From positions 496,001-560,000 of the forward strand of contig NZ_JAHCDN010000002.1 of NCBI RefSeq assembly GCF_018413605.1: DNA of 64,000 nt, written 5' to 3'. Both the position numbers and the translations under genes were made by a program. The notes beneath the pieces were generated by a model. That model saw nothing but the letters and a program-made list of their open reading frames with translations, was not told the DNA's origin and ran no database searches. Every line of letters begins with the position of its first letter. Within the stretch, counting starts at the first letter, position 1. Below are positions 15,985 to 24,750 of this stretch, in pieces. The stretch comes from Variovorax sp. PCZ-1 (GTDB taxonomy: Bacteria > Pseudomonadota > Gammaproteobacteria > Burkholderiales > Burkholderiaceae_C).

Positions 15985-18846
15985 ATGTCAGCATCGGTCT
16001 ACCAAGCCTACGGTAGCAACAGCTATCTCTTCGGCGGCAATGCGCCCTATGTCGAAGAACTCTACGAAAACTATCTCGCCAACCCCGGCTCCGTGCCCGA
16101 CAACTGGCGCAGCTATTTCGACGCGCTCCAGCACGTGCCCGCATCCGACGGCACAGCCGCCAAAGACGTGGCTCACCTGCCCGTTATCAACGCTTTCACC
16201 GAATTGGCAAAGCAGGGCGCAACGCGCACCGTACAAGCCAATGCAGACAATGAAATGGGCAAAAAGCGCACCGCCGCACAGCAGCTCATCGCAGCCTACC
16301 GCAACGTCGGCGCGCGCTGGGCAAATTTAGACCCGTTGCAGCGCACCGAGCGCGACAATATTCCCGATCTTGACCCCGCTTTCTACGGCTTCACCGATGC
16401 CGACATGGAAACCGTGTTCAACACCTCCAACACTTATTTCGGCAAAGAGCAAATGAGCCTGCGCGAGCTGCTCAATGCGCTGCGCGAAACCTATTGCGGC
16501 ACGATTGGCGCGGAATATATGTACGCCACGAGCCAAGATGAGAAGCGCTGGTGGCAGCAGAAGATGGAAAGCGTGCGCGCCAAGCCCGCATTCAATGCAG
16601 AAGAGAAGAAGAACATTCTGCAAAACCTCACCGCTGCTGAAGGCCTAGAGCGTTATCTGCACACCAAATACGTCGGCCAAAAACGCTTCTCGCTCGAAGG
16701 CGGCGAAAGCTTCATTGCGTCGATGGATGAGCTGGTGCAAAAAGCCGGCGCAGCAGGCGTGCAAGAAATGGTGATCGGCATGGCTCACCGTGGCCGCTTG
16801 AATGTGCTGGTCAACACCCTGGGCAAGATGCCCAAAGATTTGTTCGCTGAGTTTGATCACACCGCCCCTGAAGATTTGCCATCGGGCGATGTGAAGTATC
16901 ACCAAGGTTTCTCATCTGACGTGACGACCCCCGGCGGCCCCTTGCATCTGACGCTCGCGTTCAACCCATCTCACCTCGAAATCGTCAACCCCGTGGTCGA
17001 AGGCAGCGTGCGCGCTCGCATGGATCGCCGTGGTGATAAAGAGGGCGACCAAGTGTTGCCCGTGCTCGTGCATGGCGATGCCGCATTTGCCGGTCAAGGC
17101 GTGGTGATGGAAACCCTTGCGCTCGCGCAAACCCGTGGTTACTACACGGGCGGCACAGTGCATATCGTTATCAACAATCAGATCGGTTTTACTACTTCTG
17201 ACCCGCGCGATACCCGCTCCACGCTGTATTGCTCCGATGTGGTGAAGATGATCGAAGCGCCGGTGTTGCATGTGAACGGCGACGATCCAGAAGCTGTGGT
17301 GCTTTGCACGCAATGGGCGCTGGAATACCGCCAGCATTTCAACAAAGATGTGGTGATCGACATCATCTGCTTCCGTAAACTCGGCCACAACGAGCAAGAC
17401 ACCCCAGCGCTCACGCAGCCGCTGATGTACAAGAAGATTGCGCAGCACCCCGGTACGCGCAAGCTCTACGCCGACAAGCTCGCTACCCAAGGTATGGGCG
17501 CAACGCTGGGCGACGATATGGCCAAAGCCTATCGCGCCGCAATGGACGCTGGCCAACACACCGAAAACATCACCATCTCTAATTTCAAGAGCAAGTATGC
17601 GGTGGACTGGAGCCCCTTCCTCGGCAAGAAATGGACGGACGCTGGCGACACAGCCATCCCGATGGCTGAGTGGAAGCGCTTGGGCGAAAAGCTCACCACG
17701 ATTCCTGCAACGATCACGCCACACATGCTTGTGAAAAAAGTCTATGACGATCGCGCAGCCATGGCACGCGGCGAAGTCAATGTGGATTGGGGCATGGGCG
17801 AGCACATGGCTTTTGCATCACTCGTGGCCAGCGGCTATGCCGTGCGCCTCTCGGGTGAAGATTGCGGCCGCGGCACCTTCACGCACCGCCATGCCGTGAT
17901 TCACGATCAGAACCGTGAAAAGTTTGACGAAGGCACCTACATCCCACTGCAAAACGTGGCCGATGGTCAAGCCCCTTTCGTGGTGATTGATTCGCTGCTG
18001 TCTGAAGAGGCCGTGCTCGCTTTTGAATACGGCTATGCATCCAATGAGCCCAACACGCTCGTGATCTGGGAAGCGCAGTTCGGCGATTTCGCCAACGGCG
18101 CGCAAGTGGTGATTGACCAGTTCATCGCCTCGGGTGAAGTCAAGTGGGGCCGTGTGAACGGCATCACGCTCATGCTGCCTCACGGCTACGAAGGCCAAGG
18201 CCCTGAGCACAGCTCGGCGCGCCTGGAGCGCTTCATGCAATTGGCGGCAGACACGAACATGCAAATCGTGCAGCCCACTACAGCCAGCCAGATCTTCCAC
18301 GTGCTGCGTCGCCAGATGGTGCGCGATCTGCGCAAGCCACTGGTGATCATGACGCCGAAATCTTTGCTGCGTAACAAGGATGCCACTTCGCCACTATCTG
18401 AGTTCACCAAAGGCGGTTTCCAAACCGTGATTCCCGAGCAGAAAGCCATTGACGCGAAGAAGGTCAAGCGCATCATCGCCTGCTCTGGCAAGGTGTATTA
18501 CGACTTGGTGAAGAAGCGCGAGGAAAAAGGCCATGACGACACGGCCATCATCCGCGTTGAGCAGCTCTATCCCTTCCCCCACAAAGCCTTTGCAGCCGAG
18601 ATCAAAAAGTATCCCGGTGCGACGGATATCGTGTGGTGCCAAGACGAGCCACAAAACCAAGGCGCATGGTTCTTCGTGCAGCATTACATCCACGAGAACA
18701 TGCTTGAGGGTCAAAAGCTCGGCTACGCAGGGCGTGCAGCTTCTGCTTCACCGGCGGCTGGTTATGCGCATCTGCACCAAGAGCAACAAAAGGCGCTGAC
18801 TGATGCAGCGTTTGCGAAGCTCAAGGGCTTTGTGTTAACCAAGTAA
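15985..18846 (+). CDS. sucA: 2-oxoglutarate dehydrogenase E1 component
   Basis: The 953-residue protein is full length for E1o. It binds thiamin diphosphate and decarboxylates 2-oxoglutarate, passing the succinyl group to the lipoyl domain of SucB in the TCA cycle. Visible features are the N-terminal SNSYLFGGNAPYVEELYENY, a YHQGFSSDVTTPGGPLHLTL segment, HGDAAFAGQGVVMETLALAQ, and INNQIGFTTSDPRDTRST in the cofactor domain, then RGTFTHRHAVIHDQ and LMLPHGYEGQGPEHSSARLE in the C-terminal half. AAGGAGAG lies upstream of the ATG. It is the first gene of a sucA-sucB-(lipoprotein)-lpdA-zapE run. The alternative symbol odhA is used in related species. Confidence 0.97.
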   Translation: MSASVYQAYGSNSYLFGGNAPYVEELYENYLANPGSVPDNWRSYFDALQHVPASDGTAAKDVAHLPVINAFTELAKQGATRTVQANADNEMGKKRTAAQQLIAAYRNVGARWANLDPLQRTERDNIPDLDPAFYGFTDADMETVFNTSNTYFGKEQMSLRELLNALRETYCGTIGAEYMYATSQDEKRWWQQKMESVRAKPAFNAEEKKNILQNLTAAEGLERYLHTKYVGQKRFSLEGGESFIASMDELVQKAGAAGVQEMVIGMAHRGRLNVLVNTLGKMPKDLFAEFDHTAPEDLPSGDVKYHQGFSSDVTTPGGPLHLTLAFNPSHLEIVNPVVEGSVRARMDRRGDKEGDQVLPVLVHGDAAFAGQGVVMETLALAQTRGYYTGGTVHIVINNQIGFTTSDPRDTRSTLYCSDVVKMIEAPVLHVNGDDPEAVVLCTQWALEYRQHFNKDVVIDIICFRKLGHNEQDTPALTQPLMYKKIAQHPGTRKLYADKLATQGMGATLGDDMAKAYRAAMDAGQHTENITISNFKSKYAVDWSPFLGKKWTDAGDTAIPMAEWKRLGEKLTTIPATITPHMLVKKVYDDRAAMARGEVNVDWGMGEHMAFASLVASGYAVRLSGEDCGRGTFTHRHAVIHDQNREKFDEGTYIPLQNVADGQAPFVVIDSLLSEEAVLAFEYGYASNEPNTLVIWEAQFGDFANGAQVVIDQFIASGEVKWGRVNGITLMLPHGYEGQGPEHSSARLERFMQLAADTNMQIVQPTTASQIFHVLRRQMVRDLRKPLVIMTPKSLLRNKDATSPLSEFTKGGFQTVIPEQKAIDAKKVKRIIACSGKVYYDLVKKREEKGHDDTAIIRVEQLYPFPHKAFAAEIKKYPGATDIVWCQDEPQNQGAWFFVQHYIHENMLEGQKLGYAGRAASASPAAGYAHLHQEQQKALTDAAFAKLKGFVLTK

Positions 18847-18860
18847 ACAATTCAAGACAG

Positions 18861-18998
18861 GAGCGCAGAGGACGCGAAGATTTCGCAGAAGACGCAAAAG
18901 AAAACAGAAAAGTGTATGTACCCAAAACAGGCATTCCTTTTGTTTTATTTTGAATTCTCTTTTGCGACCTCTGCGTAACCTTCGCGTCCTCTGCGTTC
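18861..18998 (+). repeat. Long inverted repeat of CGCAGAGGACGC type between sucA and sucB
   Basis: The arm 18861-18904 pairs with 18955-18998 over about 38 of 44 positions. Each arm is built from short direct repeats of the type CGCAGAGGACGCGAAG. It could form a hairpin in the sucA-sucB transcript. A related structure follows lpdA at 22306-22397. Confidence 0.75.
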
Positions 18999-19032
18999 AA
19001 AAAATCTCTTCCTCAAAATTTAGGAAATAAAA

Positions 19033-20301
19033 ATGGCAATCGTAGAAATCAAAGTCCCGCAACTCTCCGAATCCGTGGCCGAGGCCACCTTGTTGCAATG
19101 GAAAAAGAAGCCCGGCGAAGCTGTGGCGCAAGATGAAATTTTGATCGAGATCGAGACCGATAAAGTCGTGCTCGAAGTGCCTGCGCCTCAGGCGGGCGTG
19201 ATGGGTGCTTATGTGGTCGATAGCGGTGGCACTGTGGTGTCTGATCAAGTGATCGGCAAGATTGATACCGATGGCAAAGCTTCCGCCGCAGCTCCTGCTG
19301 CTGCACCAGCCTCTGCGCCTGCAGCCGCTCCAATTGCAGCTGCTGCCGCAACAGGTGGTTCGATGGCTGGTGTGGCCATGCCCGCTGCTGCCAAGATCAT
19401 GGCCGATAACAGCTTGGCTGCTGGCTCAGTCGCAGGCTCAGGCAAAGATGGCCGCGTCACTAAAGGCGACGTGCTCGCCGCAGTTGCAGGCGGCGCTAAG
19501 CCAGTAGCCGCCGCGCCAGTGGCTGTGCCCACAGGCGTGCCTACCGCCGCGCTCGCGCAAGTCGCCGCTCCCGCAGGCAGCCTCGCCGCCCAGCTCGCAG
19601 GCCGCCCAGAGCAGCGCGTGCCCATGAGCCGCTTGCGTGCTCGCGTGGCTGAGCGTTTGCTGCAATCGCAATCGAGCAACGCTATCTTGACAACCTTCAA
19701 CGAAGTCAACATGGCGCCCGTGATGGAAATGCGCAAGCGCTTCCAAGAGAAATTCGAGAAAGAGCATGGCACCAAGATCGGTTTCATGAGCTTCTTCGTT
19801 AAAGCCGCTGTGCATGCGCTGAAAAAATATCCTGTGCTCAATGCATCGGTCGATGGCAACGATATCGTCTATCACGGCTACTTTGACATCGGCATCGCCG
19901 TCGGCAGCCCGCGTGGCCTCGTTGTGCCTATCTTGCGCAACGCCGATCAAATGAGCTTTGCCGATATCGAAAAGAAAATCGCTGAATACGGCCAAAAAGC
20001 CAAAGACGGCAAACTCGGCATCGAAGAGATGACGGGCGGCACGTTCTCGATTTCCAATGGCGGCGTGTTCGGCTCCATGCTGTCCACCCCGATCATCAAC
20101 CCACCGCAATCCGCCATCCTCGGCGTGCACGCCACCAAAGACCGCGCCGTGGTCGAAAACGGTGTCGTCGTCGTGCGCCCCATCAACTACCTCGCCATGA
20201 GCTACGACCACCGAATCATTGACGGCCGCGAAGCCGTGCTGGGCTTGGTGGCGATGAAAGAGGCGCTAGAAGATCCTGCTCGTTTGTTGTTTGATATTTA
20301 A
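19033..20301 (+). CDS. sucB: Dihydrolipoyllysine-residue succinyltransferase (2-oxoglutarate dehydrogenase E2)
   Basis: The 422-residue E2 core subunit moves the succinyl group from lipoamide to CoA. It has one N-terminal lipoyl domain with lysine in EIETDKVVLEVPAP (about residue 43), an Ala/Pro linker, a peripheral-subunit-binding domain (about 115-155, KIMADNSLAAGSVAGSGKDG then RVTKGDVL) and the acyltransferase domain ending with YDHRIIDGREAV, whose His and Asp are catalytic. Length is normal. It lies 186 bases after sucA, separated by a long inverted repeat, and the transcript probably continues into lpdA. Confidence 0.97.
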   Translation: MAIVEIKVPQLSESVAEATLLQWKKKPGEAVAQDEILIEIETDKVVLEVPAPQAGVMGAYVVDSGGTVVSDQVIGKIDTDGKASAAAPAAAPASAPAAAPIAAAAATGGSMAGVAMPAAAKIMADNSLAAGSVAGSGKDGRVTKGDVLAAVAGGAKPVAAAPVAVPTGVPTAALAQVAAPAGSLAAQLAGRPEQRVPMSRLRARVAERLLQSQSSNAILTTFNEVNMAPVMEMRKRFQEKFEKEHGTKIGFMSFFVKAAVHALKKYPVLNASVDGNDIVYHGYFDIGIAVGSPRGLVVPILRNADQMSFADIEKKIAEYGQKAKDGKLGIEEMTGGTFSISNGGVFGSMLSTPIINPPQSAILGVHATKDRAVVENGVVVVRPINYLAMSYDHRIIDGREAVLGLVAMKEALEDPARLLFDI

Positions 20302-20312
20302 GGGATAAATTG

Positions 20313-20834
20313 ATGTTGTTACGATTTTCTAAAGTCCTATTCGCCATGAGTGCGGTAGTACTAGCGTCTTGTGTAAGTAACCCGCCTTCACCTAGCTCTG
20401 AAGTTAAAGGCGTAAAGTATTTCCGCGAAGCAGCTGAACTTGTGCCTAAATTCGTGGGTCGTTATGTTGTGGGAGAGGTTCGTGGTGTCTCAGCGAACTT
20501 TGATGAAGTTACTCTTGATTTGCAGGATGGTGTGCCAAGAATTCGATTGACCTCTAAGGGGGGGACACTCGTTGTAGAGCAATTTTTGCTAGATTCTTGT
20601 CACGGAGACCTCAAGAGTGGCTCCTCAGGCACCCCCTACTTGTATTGCTTCTCCGGACAGCCGACTGAAAGATCCGTCTCATTTTCCGCGCGCGCACCGG
20701 GATCATCTTTTTCCGCTTCTAACATTAACTATATTTCGCCTTTGAAGCTACCCGATGGATATATGTTGAGCGTCGAGAGATATTTCGGAACTGCTGCAAG
20801 AGGCCCTACTTTTGCAGCAAAAAAAATCCAATAA
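20313..20834 (+). CDS. Putative lipoprotein between sucB and lpdA
   Basis: The 173-residue product has a signal with lipobox VVLASC near residue 21, so it is probably lipid-anchored in the cell envelope. The mature part has no family I recognise; it is rich in Ser, Val and Gly and looks beta-rich. It lies 11 bases after sucB and 15 before lpdA, so it is in the same operon, which is unusual: these enzyme genes are normally adjacent. AGGGA precedes the ATG at 20313; a TTG three bases upstream is also in frame. A recent insertion or a species-specific gene is likely. Confidence 0.7.
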   Translation: MLLRFSKVLFAMSAVVLASCVSNPPSPSSEVKGVKYFREAAELVPKFVGRYVVGEVRGVSANFDEVTLDLQDGVPRIRLTSKGGTLVVEQFLLDSCHGDLKSGSSGTPYLYCFSGQPTERSVSFSARAPGSSFSASNINYISPLKLPDGYMLSVERYFGTAARGPTFAAKKIQ

Positions 20835-20849
20835 TGGAAGATATTGAAA

Positions 20850-22301
20850 ATGAGTAAGCAATTCGACGTCATCGTCATCGGTGGTGGCCCTGGTGGCTAC
20901 ATTGCGGCTATTCGTGCTGCGCAGTTGGGGTTCAATACGGCTTGTATTGATGAGTGGAAAAATTCCAAAGGTGGGCCAGCGCCGGGCGGTACGTGTACCA
21001 ATGTGGGCTGTATTCCATCCAAGGCTTTGCTGCAAAGCTCGGAGCACTTTGATCATGCGGGGCATCATTTTGCGGATCATGGGATTGGGTTGAAAGACCT
21101 GTCCATTGACATCGCCAAGATGCTTGGCCGTAAAGATACCGTGATCAAGCAAAACAACGATGGCATTTTGTATTTGTTGAAGAAAAACAAAGTGACGTTT
21201 TTCCACGGACGTGGGTCGTTTGTGGCGGCCGCCGCGCCCGGTGCGGCTGGTCAGGCCAATGGCGTGTATGAGATCAATGTGGCTGGTGTGGCCAGTGAAG
21301 TGATTTCTGGTAAGCACATCATCGTGGCCACGGGTTCGAATGCTCGCGCGCTGCCGGGTGTGCCGTTTGATGAAGAGAATATCCTCTCCAACGATGGCGC
21401 GCTGCGTATTCCTGCTGTGCCGAAGAAGCTGGGCGTGATTGGCTCGGGTGTGATTGGTTTGGAGATGGGTTCGGTGTGGCGTCGTTTGGGCTCTGACGTG
21501 ACTGTGCTTGAAGGCTTGCCGACTTTCCTCGGCGCTGTGGATGAGCAGATTGCCAAAGAAGCGAAGAAGGCTTTTGACAAGCAAGGCTTGAAGATTGAGC
21601 TTGGCGTGAAAGTGGGCGAGATCAAGAACACCAAGAAAGGTGTGTCAATTGCCTACACCAATGCCAAAGGCGAAGCGCAAACGCTGGATGTGGACAAGCT
21701 GATCATCTCGATTGGCCGCACGGCGAACACGATTGGTTTGAACCCAGAAGCTGTGGGTCTCAAACTCGATGAGCGCGGCATGGTCGTGGTGGACGACGAT
21801 TGCAAAACCAACTTGCCCAATGTGTGGGCGGTGGGCGATGTGGTGCGCGGGCCAATGCTGGCGCACAAGGCTGAGGAAGAGGGCGTGGCAGTGGCGGAGC
21901 GCATTGCAGGCCAGCATGGCCATGTGAACTTCAACACCGTGCCTTGGGTGATTTACACCTCTCCAGAGATTGCATGGGTCGGCCAAACTGAGCAACAGCT
22001 CAAAGCCGCTGGCCGCGCGTATCGCTCCGGCAGTTTCCCCTTCTTGGCCAATGGCCGTGCGCGGGCTTTGGGTGACACGACGGGTATGGTGAAGATGCTG
22101 GCCGATGCCGCGACCGATGAAATTCTGGGCGTGCATATCGTTGGGCCATTCGCTTCTGAGCTGATCGCTGAATGCGTCGTGGCGATGGAATTCCGCGCTT
22201 CGAGCGAAGACATTGCGCGTATCTGCCATGCACATCCTTCGCTATCTGAGGCGACTAAGGAAGCGGCTTTGGCTGTTGATAAGCGTACTTTGAACTTCTA
22301 A
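20850..22301 (+). CDS. lpdA: Dihydrolipoyl dehydrogenase (E3 of 2-oxoglutarate dehydrogenase)
   Basis: The 483-residue flavoprotein reoxidises dihydrolipoamide with NAD+. Visible are the FAD-binding VIVIGGGPGGYIAAIRAAQL, the redox disulfide GGTCTNVGCIPSKALL, the NAD-binding LGVIGSGVIGLEMGSVWRRL, the second FAD motif VWAVGDVVRGPMLAHKAEEE and the C-terminal HAHPSLSEATKEAAL with the catalytic His. I chose the ATG at 20850; a TTG six bases upstream would add two residues. It is often called odhL in Burkholderiales. It follows the unusual lipoprotein gene and is itself followed by a long CGCAAAAG hairpin. Confidence 0.97.
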   Translation: MSKQFDVIVIGGGPGGYIAAIRAAQLGFNTACIDEWKNSKGGPAPGGTCTNVGCIPSKALLQSSEHFDHAGHHFADHGIGLKDLSIDIAKMLGRKDTVIKQNNDGILYLLKKNKVTFFHGRGSFVAAAAPGAAGQANGVYEINVAGVASEVISGKHIIVATGSNARALPGVPFDEENILSNDGALRIPAVPKKLGVIGSGVIGLEMGSVWRRLGSDVTVLEGLPTFLGAVDEQIAKEAKKAFDKQGLKIELGVKVGEIKNTKKGVSIAYTNAKGEAQTLDVDKLIISIGRTANTIGLNPEAVGLKLDERGMVVVDDDCKTNLPNVWAVGDVVRGPMLAHKAEEEGVAVAERIAGQHGHVNFNTVPWVIYTSPEIAWVGQTEQQLKAAGRAYRSGSFPFLANGRARALGDTTGMVKMLADAATDEILGVHIVGPFASELIAECVVAMEFRASSEDIARICHAHPSLSEATKEAALAVDKRTLNF

Positions 22302-22305
22302 GAAG

Positions 22306-22397
22306 AGAACGCAAAAGTCGCAAAACTACGCAAAAGACGCAAAGAGATCAACTTACTTTTTGCGTCTTTTGCGTTTCTTCTGCGCATTTTGCGTTCT
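22306..22397 (+). repeat. Long CGCAAAAGACGC inverted repeat after lpdA
   Basis: The arms 22306-22346 and 22357-22397 pair over most of 41 positions around a 10-base loop. Each arm consists of ACGCAAAAG-like direct repeats. It ends 16 bases before zapE and may terminate or stabilise the dehydrogenase transcript. Confidence 0.75.
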
Positions 22398-22412
22398 ATT
22401 GCCAATATCGCC

Positions 22413-23510
22413 ATGTCAGTTATTCAAGCCTACGAAGAAGAACTCAAAAAGCGCGGTTACACCAGTGACCCTGCTCAGCTCAGAGCTGTACAGGCTTTGC
22501 AGCGCTGCGCTGACGAATGGGCGGCTTATAAAGAAAAGCGCTCGAATGCTTTTAAGAAGCTGATCAATCGCCCTGATATTCCTAAGGGCGTCTACATGTT
22601 TGGCGGTGTGGGGCGCGGGAAGAGCTTCCTGATGGATTGCTTTTACAACGCTGTGCCACTAAAGCGAAAAACGCGTCTGCATTTTCATGAATTCATGCGC
22701 GAAGTACATCGGGAGCTGGCTAATTTGCAGGGCACGCAAAATCCGCTGGATGCTCTGGGCAAGCAAATGGCCAAGCGCTACAAGCTGATTTGCTTTGATG
22801 AATTTCATGTGGCCGATATCACCGATGCGATGATCCTGCATCGCTTGCTGGATGCACTGTTTGAAAACGGCGTGGGCATGGTGACGACGAGCAACTTCAC
22901 GCCCGATGGCCTCTATCCGAATGGCTTGCACCGTGATCGCATCTTGCCGGCGATTGAGTTGCTGAAATCTGAGATGGAAGTGATCAATGTGGATAACGGC
23001 ACGGACTATCGCCGCCGCACGCTGGAGAAAGTGAAGATGTATCACACGCCACTGGGCGCAGAAGCTGATGCGGCGATGGATCAGGCTTTTACCGAGCTGG
23101 CAGAAGCCAAAGACGAAAGCCCGGTGCTGCACATCGAAGCGCGTGAGATCAAGGCGCGGCGCAAAGCGGGCGGCGTGGTGTGGTTTGATTTCAAAACGCT
23201 CTGCGGCGGCCCGCGCAGCCAGAATGATTATCTGGAGCTGGCCACGCAGTTTCATACCGTCATGCTCTCGGATATGCCACAGATGTTTGTGAAGAATGCT
23301 TCTGAGGCAAGGCGCTTCACATGGTTGGTGGATGTGCTCTATGACAGACGCTGCAAACTCATCATGAGCGCAGCGGTTGCGCCCGAGTTGCTTTACACCG
23401 AAGGCCCGCTCTCGCATGAGTTTCCGCGCACAGCCTCGCGGCTGAATGAAATGCAATCTGCAGAATTTTTGGCTCTGGAGCGGCGCACCGTGGACACGCG
23501 CCTGACCTGA
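22413..23510 (+). CDS. zapE: AFG1-family ATPase, cell division protein ZapE
   Basis: The 365-residue AAA-type ATPase has Walker A GVGRGKSFLMD near residue 70 and Walker B KLICFDEFHVADITDAMI near 130, followed by VTTSNFTPDGLYPNGLHRDR, typical of AFG1/ZapE. In Escherichia coli ZapE binds FtsZ and affects division under stress. I chose the ATG at 22413 (MSVIQAYEEELKKRGY) since upstream codons lie in the repeat. Position directly after the 2-oxoglutarate dehydrogenase genes is usual in Burkholderiales. Confidence 0.93.
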   Translation: MSVIQAYEEELKKRGYTSDPAQLRAVQALQRCADEWAAYKEKRSNAFKKLINRPDIPKGVYMFGGVGRGKSFLMDCFYNAVPLKRKTRLHFHEFMREVHRELANLQGTQNPLDALGKQMAKRYKLICFDEFHVADITDAMILHRLLDALFENGVGMVTTSNFTPDGLYPNGLHRDRILPAIELLKSEMEVINVDNGTDYRRRTLEKVKMYHTPLGAEADAAMDQAFTELAEAKDESPVLHIEAREIKARRKAGGVVWFDFKTLCGGPRSQNDYLELATQFHTVMLSDMPQMFVKNASEARRFTWLVDVLYDRRCKLIMSAAVAPELLYTEGPLSHEFPRTASRLNEMQSAEFLALERRTVDTRLT

Positions 23511-23536
23511 GCTGTCTGGCGTGATACATTGAAGCC

Positions 23537-24286
23537 ATGTCAGTGCAGTACTTCTCTATATCAGCATTGCAGAAATTTGCTATATTAGTAATAGCACTCT
23601 GCGCAGTATCTATGCCGGCAATTGGCCAAAATGATACTCAAAACAATACTCTCAAGCCAGCCGAGGATACAAACGAGAACCTAGAGCGCGCGCGTATCAA
23701 GCGTGAGCGCGACCAGCTTAATCTCAACCTCGCTGAGCAGCGCCGGGCTTGCTATCAGAAGCTGGCCGTCACGCCATGCTTGAACGACGCAAGGGATGTG
23801 CATAACGAAAAAATGCGTGATCTCAAGCGCCAAGAGGTGGCGCTCAACAATGCTCAGCGAAAGCGGGCTGCTGCTGATCGCGTAGAGGCTTTGGATCAGC
23901 GCAACTCTCCCGAGGCGCAACTCAGGCGCGCACAGGAGCGCGGCAAAGCCATGGAAGCAGCCGCACGGCGCGAAGAAAGCCAAGCCCAGCGTCAAAAAAG
24001 CCGTGAGGCTAAATTAGCCGAAGCAGCTGCGAATGCTCAGGCTAAATCTAATGCGCCTGCTAAAGAGCGCGAAGCAGAATTACCGCAGCCACAGGGCAAG
24101 CCGAGCGGGCAAGCAGCTAAAAAAGTAGCGCCTGATCAAGGCCTCGGTCAAGCTGAGCGTGCGGCAAAAAGCTCACAGCAAGCTGCGCAGCGTGAGAAAG
24201 AAGCCGCAGAACGCCGAGCAAAAGCTGCTGAGCGCGAAGCCAAGCGCAAGAAGCCCGCTGCAGCTGGCCTACCCGTGCCGCCATAA
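23537..24286 (+). CDS. Secreted coiled-coil Ala/Lys/Glu-rich protein
   Basis: The 249-residue product has an N-terminal hydrophobic segment (FAILVIALCAVSMPAIGQ) acting as signal peptide, then a long charged helical region rich in Ala, Glu, Arg, Lys and Gln, most likely coiled coil, with two cysteines near residues 71 and 80. The C-terminal half is low complexity. No known family is clear. The hydrophobic core is encoded by a dispersed element, so that repeat forms part of the export signal. It lies 26 bases after zapE on the same strand. Confidence 0.65.
   Translation: MSVQYFSISALQKFAILVIALCAVSMPAIGQNDTQNNTLKPAEDTNENLERARIKRERDQLNLNLAEQRRACYQKLAVTPCLNDARDVHNEKMRDLKRQEVALNNAQRKRAAADRVEALDQRNSPEAQLRRAQERGKAMEAAARREESQAQRQKSREAKLAEAAANAQAKSNAPAKEREAELPQPQGKPSGQAAKKVAPDQGLGQAERAAKSSQQAAQREKEAAERRAKAAEREAKRKKPAAAGLPVPP
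23577..23622 (+). repeat. Dispersed 45-bp element, copy 7 (encodes signal-peptide core)
   Basis: TTTGCTATATTAGTAATAGC, then ACTCTGCGCAGTATCTATGC and CGGCA. It is read in frame as FAILVIALCAVSMPAI. Confidence 0.75.
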
Positions 24287-24288
24287 GC

Positions 24289-24750
24289 TCAAGCGCCCAT
24301 CAAATCTTGACGACGAGACGATGGCGAGCGCAAATACACCAAACTACCTTGCTCACTGCATACCTCGTGGTGCACGGAGCCAGGCAGCGCGATTTGATAA
24401 TCACCCGCAAAAAAATCTTCACCGTTGATACGCAATTGCCCTTCGAGGATCATGCATTCTTCTGCGCCATCGGCATGATCGTGCACCGGCAAGCTGCCTC
24501 CTGGCAAAAGCTTAAGCAGCCACGACAGACTGATCCCATCATCATGCAGCACTTTGACTTGTATACGCTTGCCAAGTTGTACCCAGGCTTCATCTCGGCG
24601 CACATTCACGACAGGTAAGCGCTCTGCTATCTTCTGCATCAGCGATTGTTTGATGCGCGCGCTGGCTTCTGCACTCAGGGTGTGCTCTGTGCTCAGGCTT
24701 TGTGCAAGATGGCCAGCCCAGGCGGGATTCAATGATGGATCGGTTTTCAT
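24289..24750 (-). CDS. ChrR-like cupin protein, probable anti-sigma factor
   Basis: The 153-residue protein is a single cupin domain with metal ligands in PVHDHADGAEECMILEGQLR and GSVHHEV, as in the C-terminal half of ChrR, the zinc anti-sigma factor that senses singlet oxygen. Its N-terminal part is a short helical segment and I do not see the zinc-binding H-x3-C-x2-C of ChrR, so it may bind sigma differently or not at all. Its start overlaps the stop of an ECF sigma gene (ATGA), which supports a regulator pair. The sigma-binding role is inferred from that coupling. Confidence 0.72.
   Translation of the reverse strand: MKTDPSLNPAWAGHLAQSLSTEHTLSAEASARIKQSLMQKIAERLPVVNVRRDEAWVQLGKRIQVKVLHDDGISLSWLLKLLPGGSLPVHDHADGAEECMILEGQLRINGEDFFAGDYQIALPGSVHHEVCSEQGSLVYLRSPSSRRQDLMGA

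Noticed and set aside
16912-17805. Minus-strand open frame of 297 codons
   Set aside because: Shadow of sucA, a certain gene.
22945-22990. Element-like GCCGGC...GAGTTGCTGAAATC in zapE
   Set aside because: It belongs to the conserved RDRILPAIELLK segment of ZapE and lacks the GCGCAG and AATAGC parts of the dispersed element.
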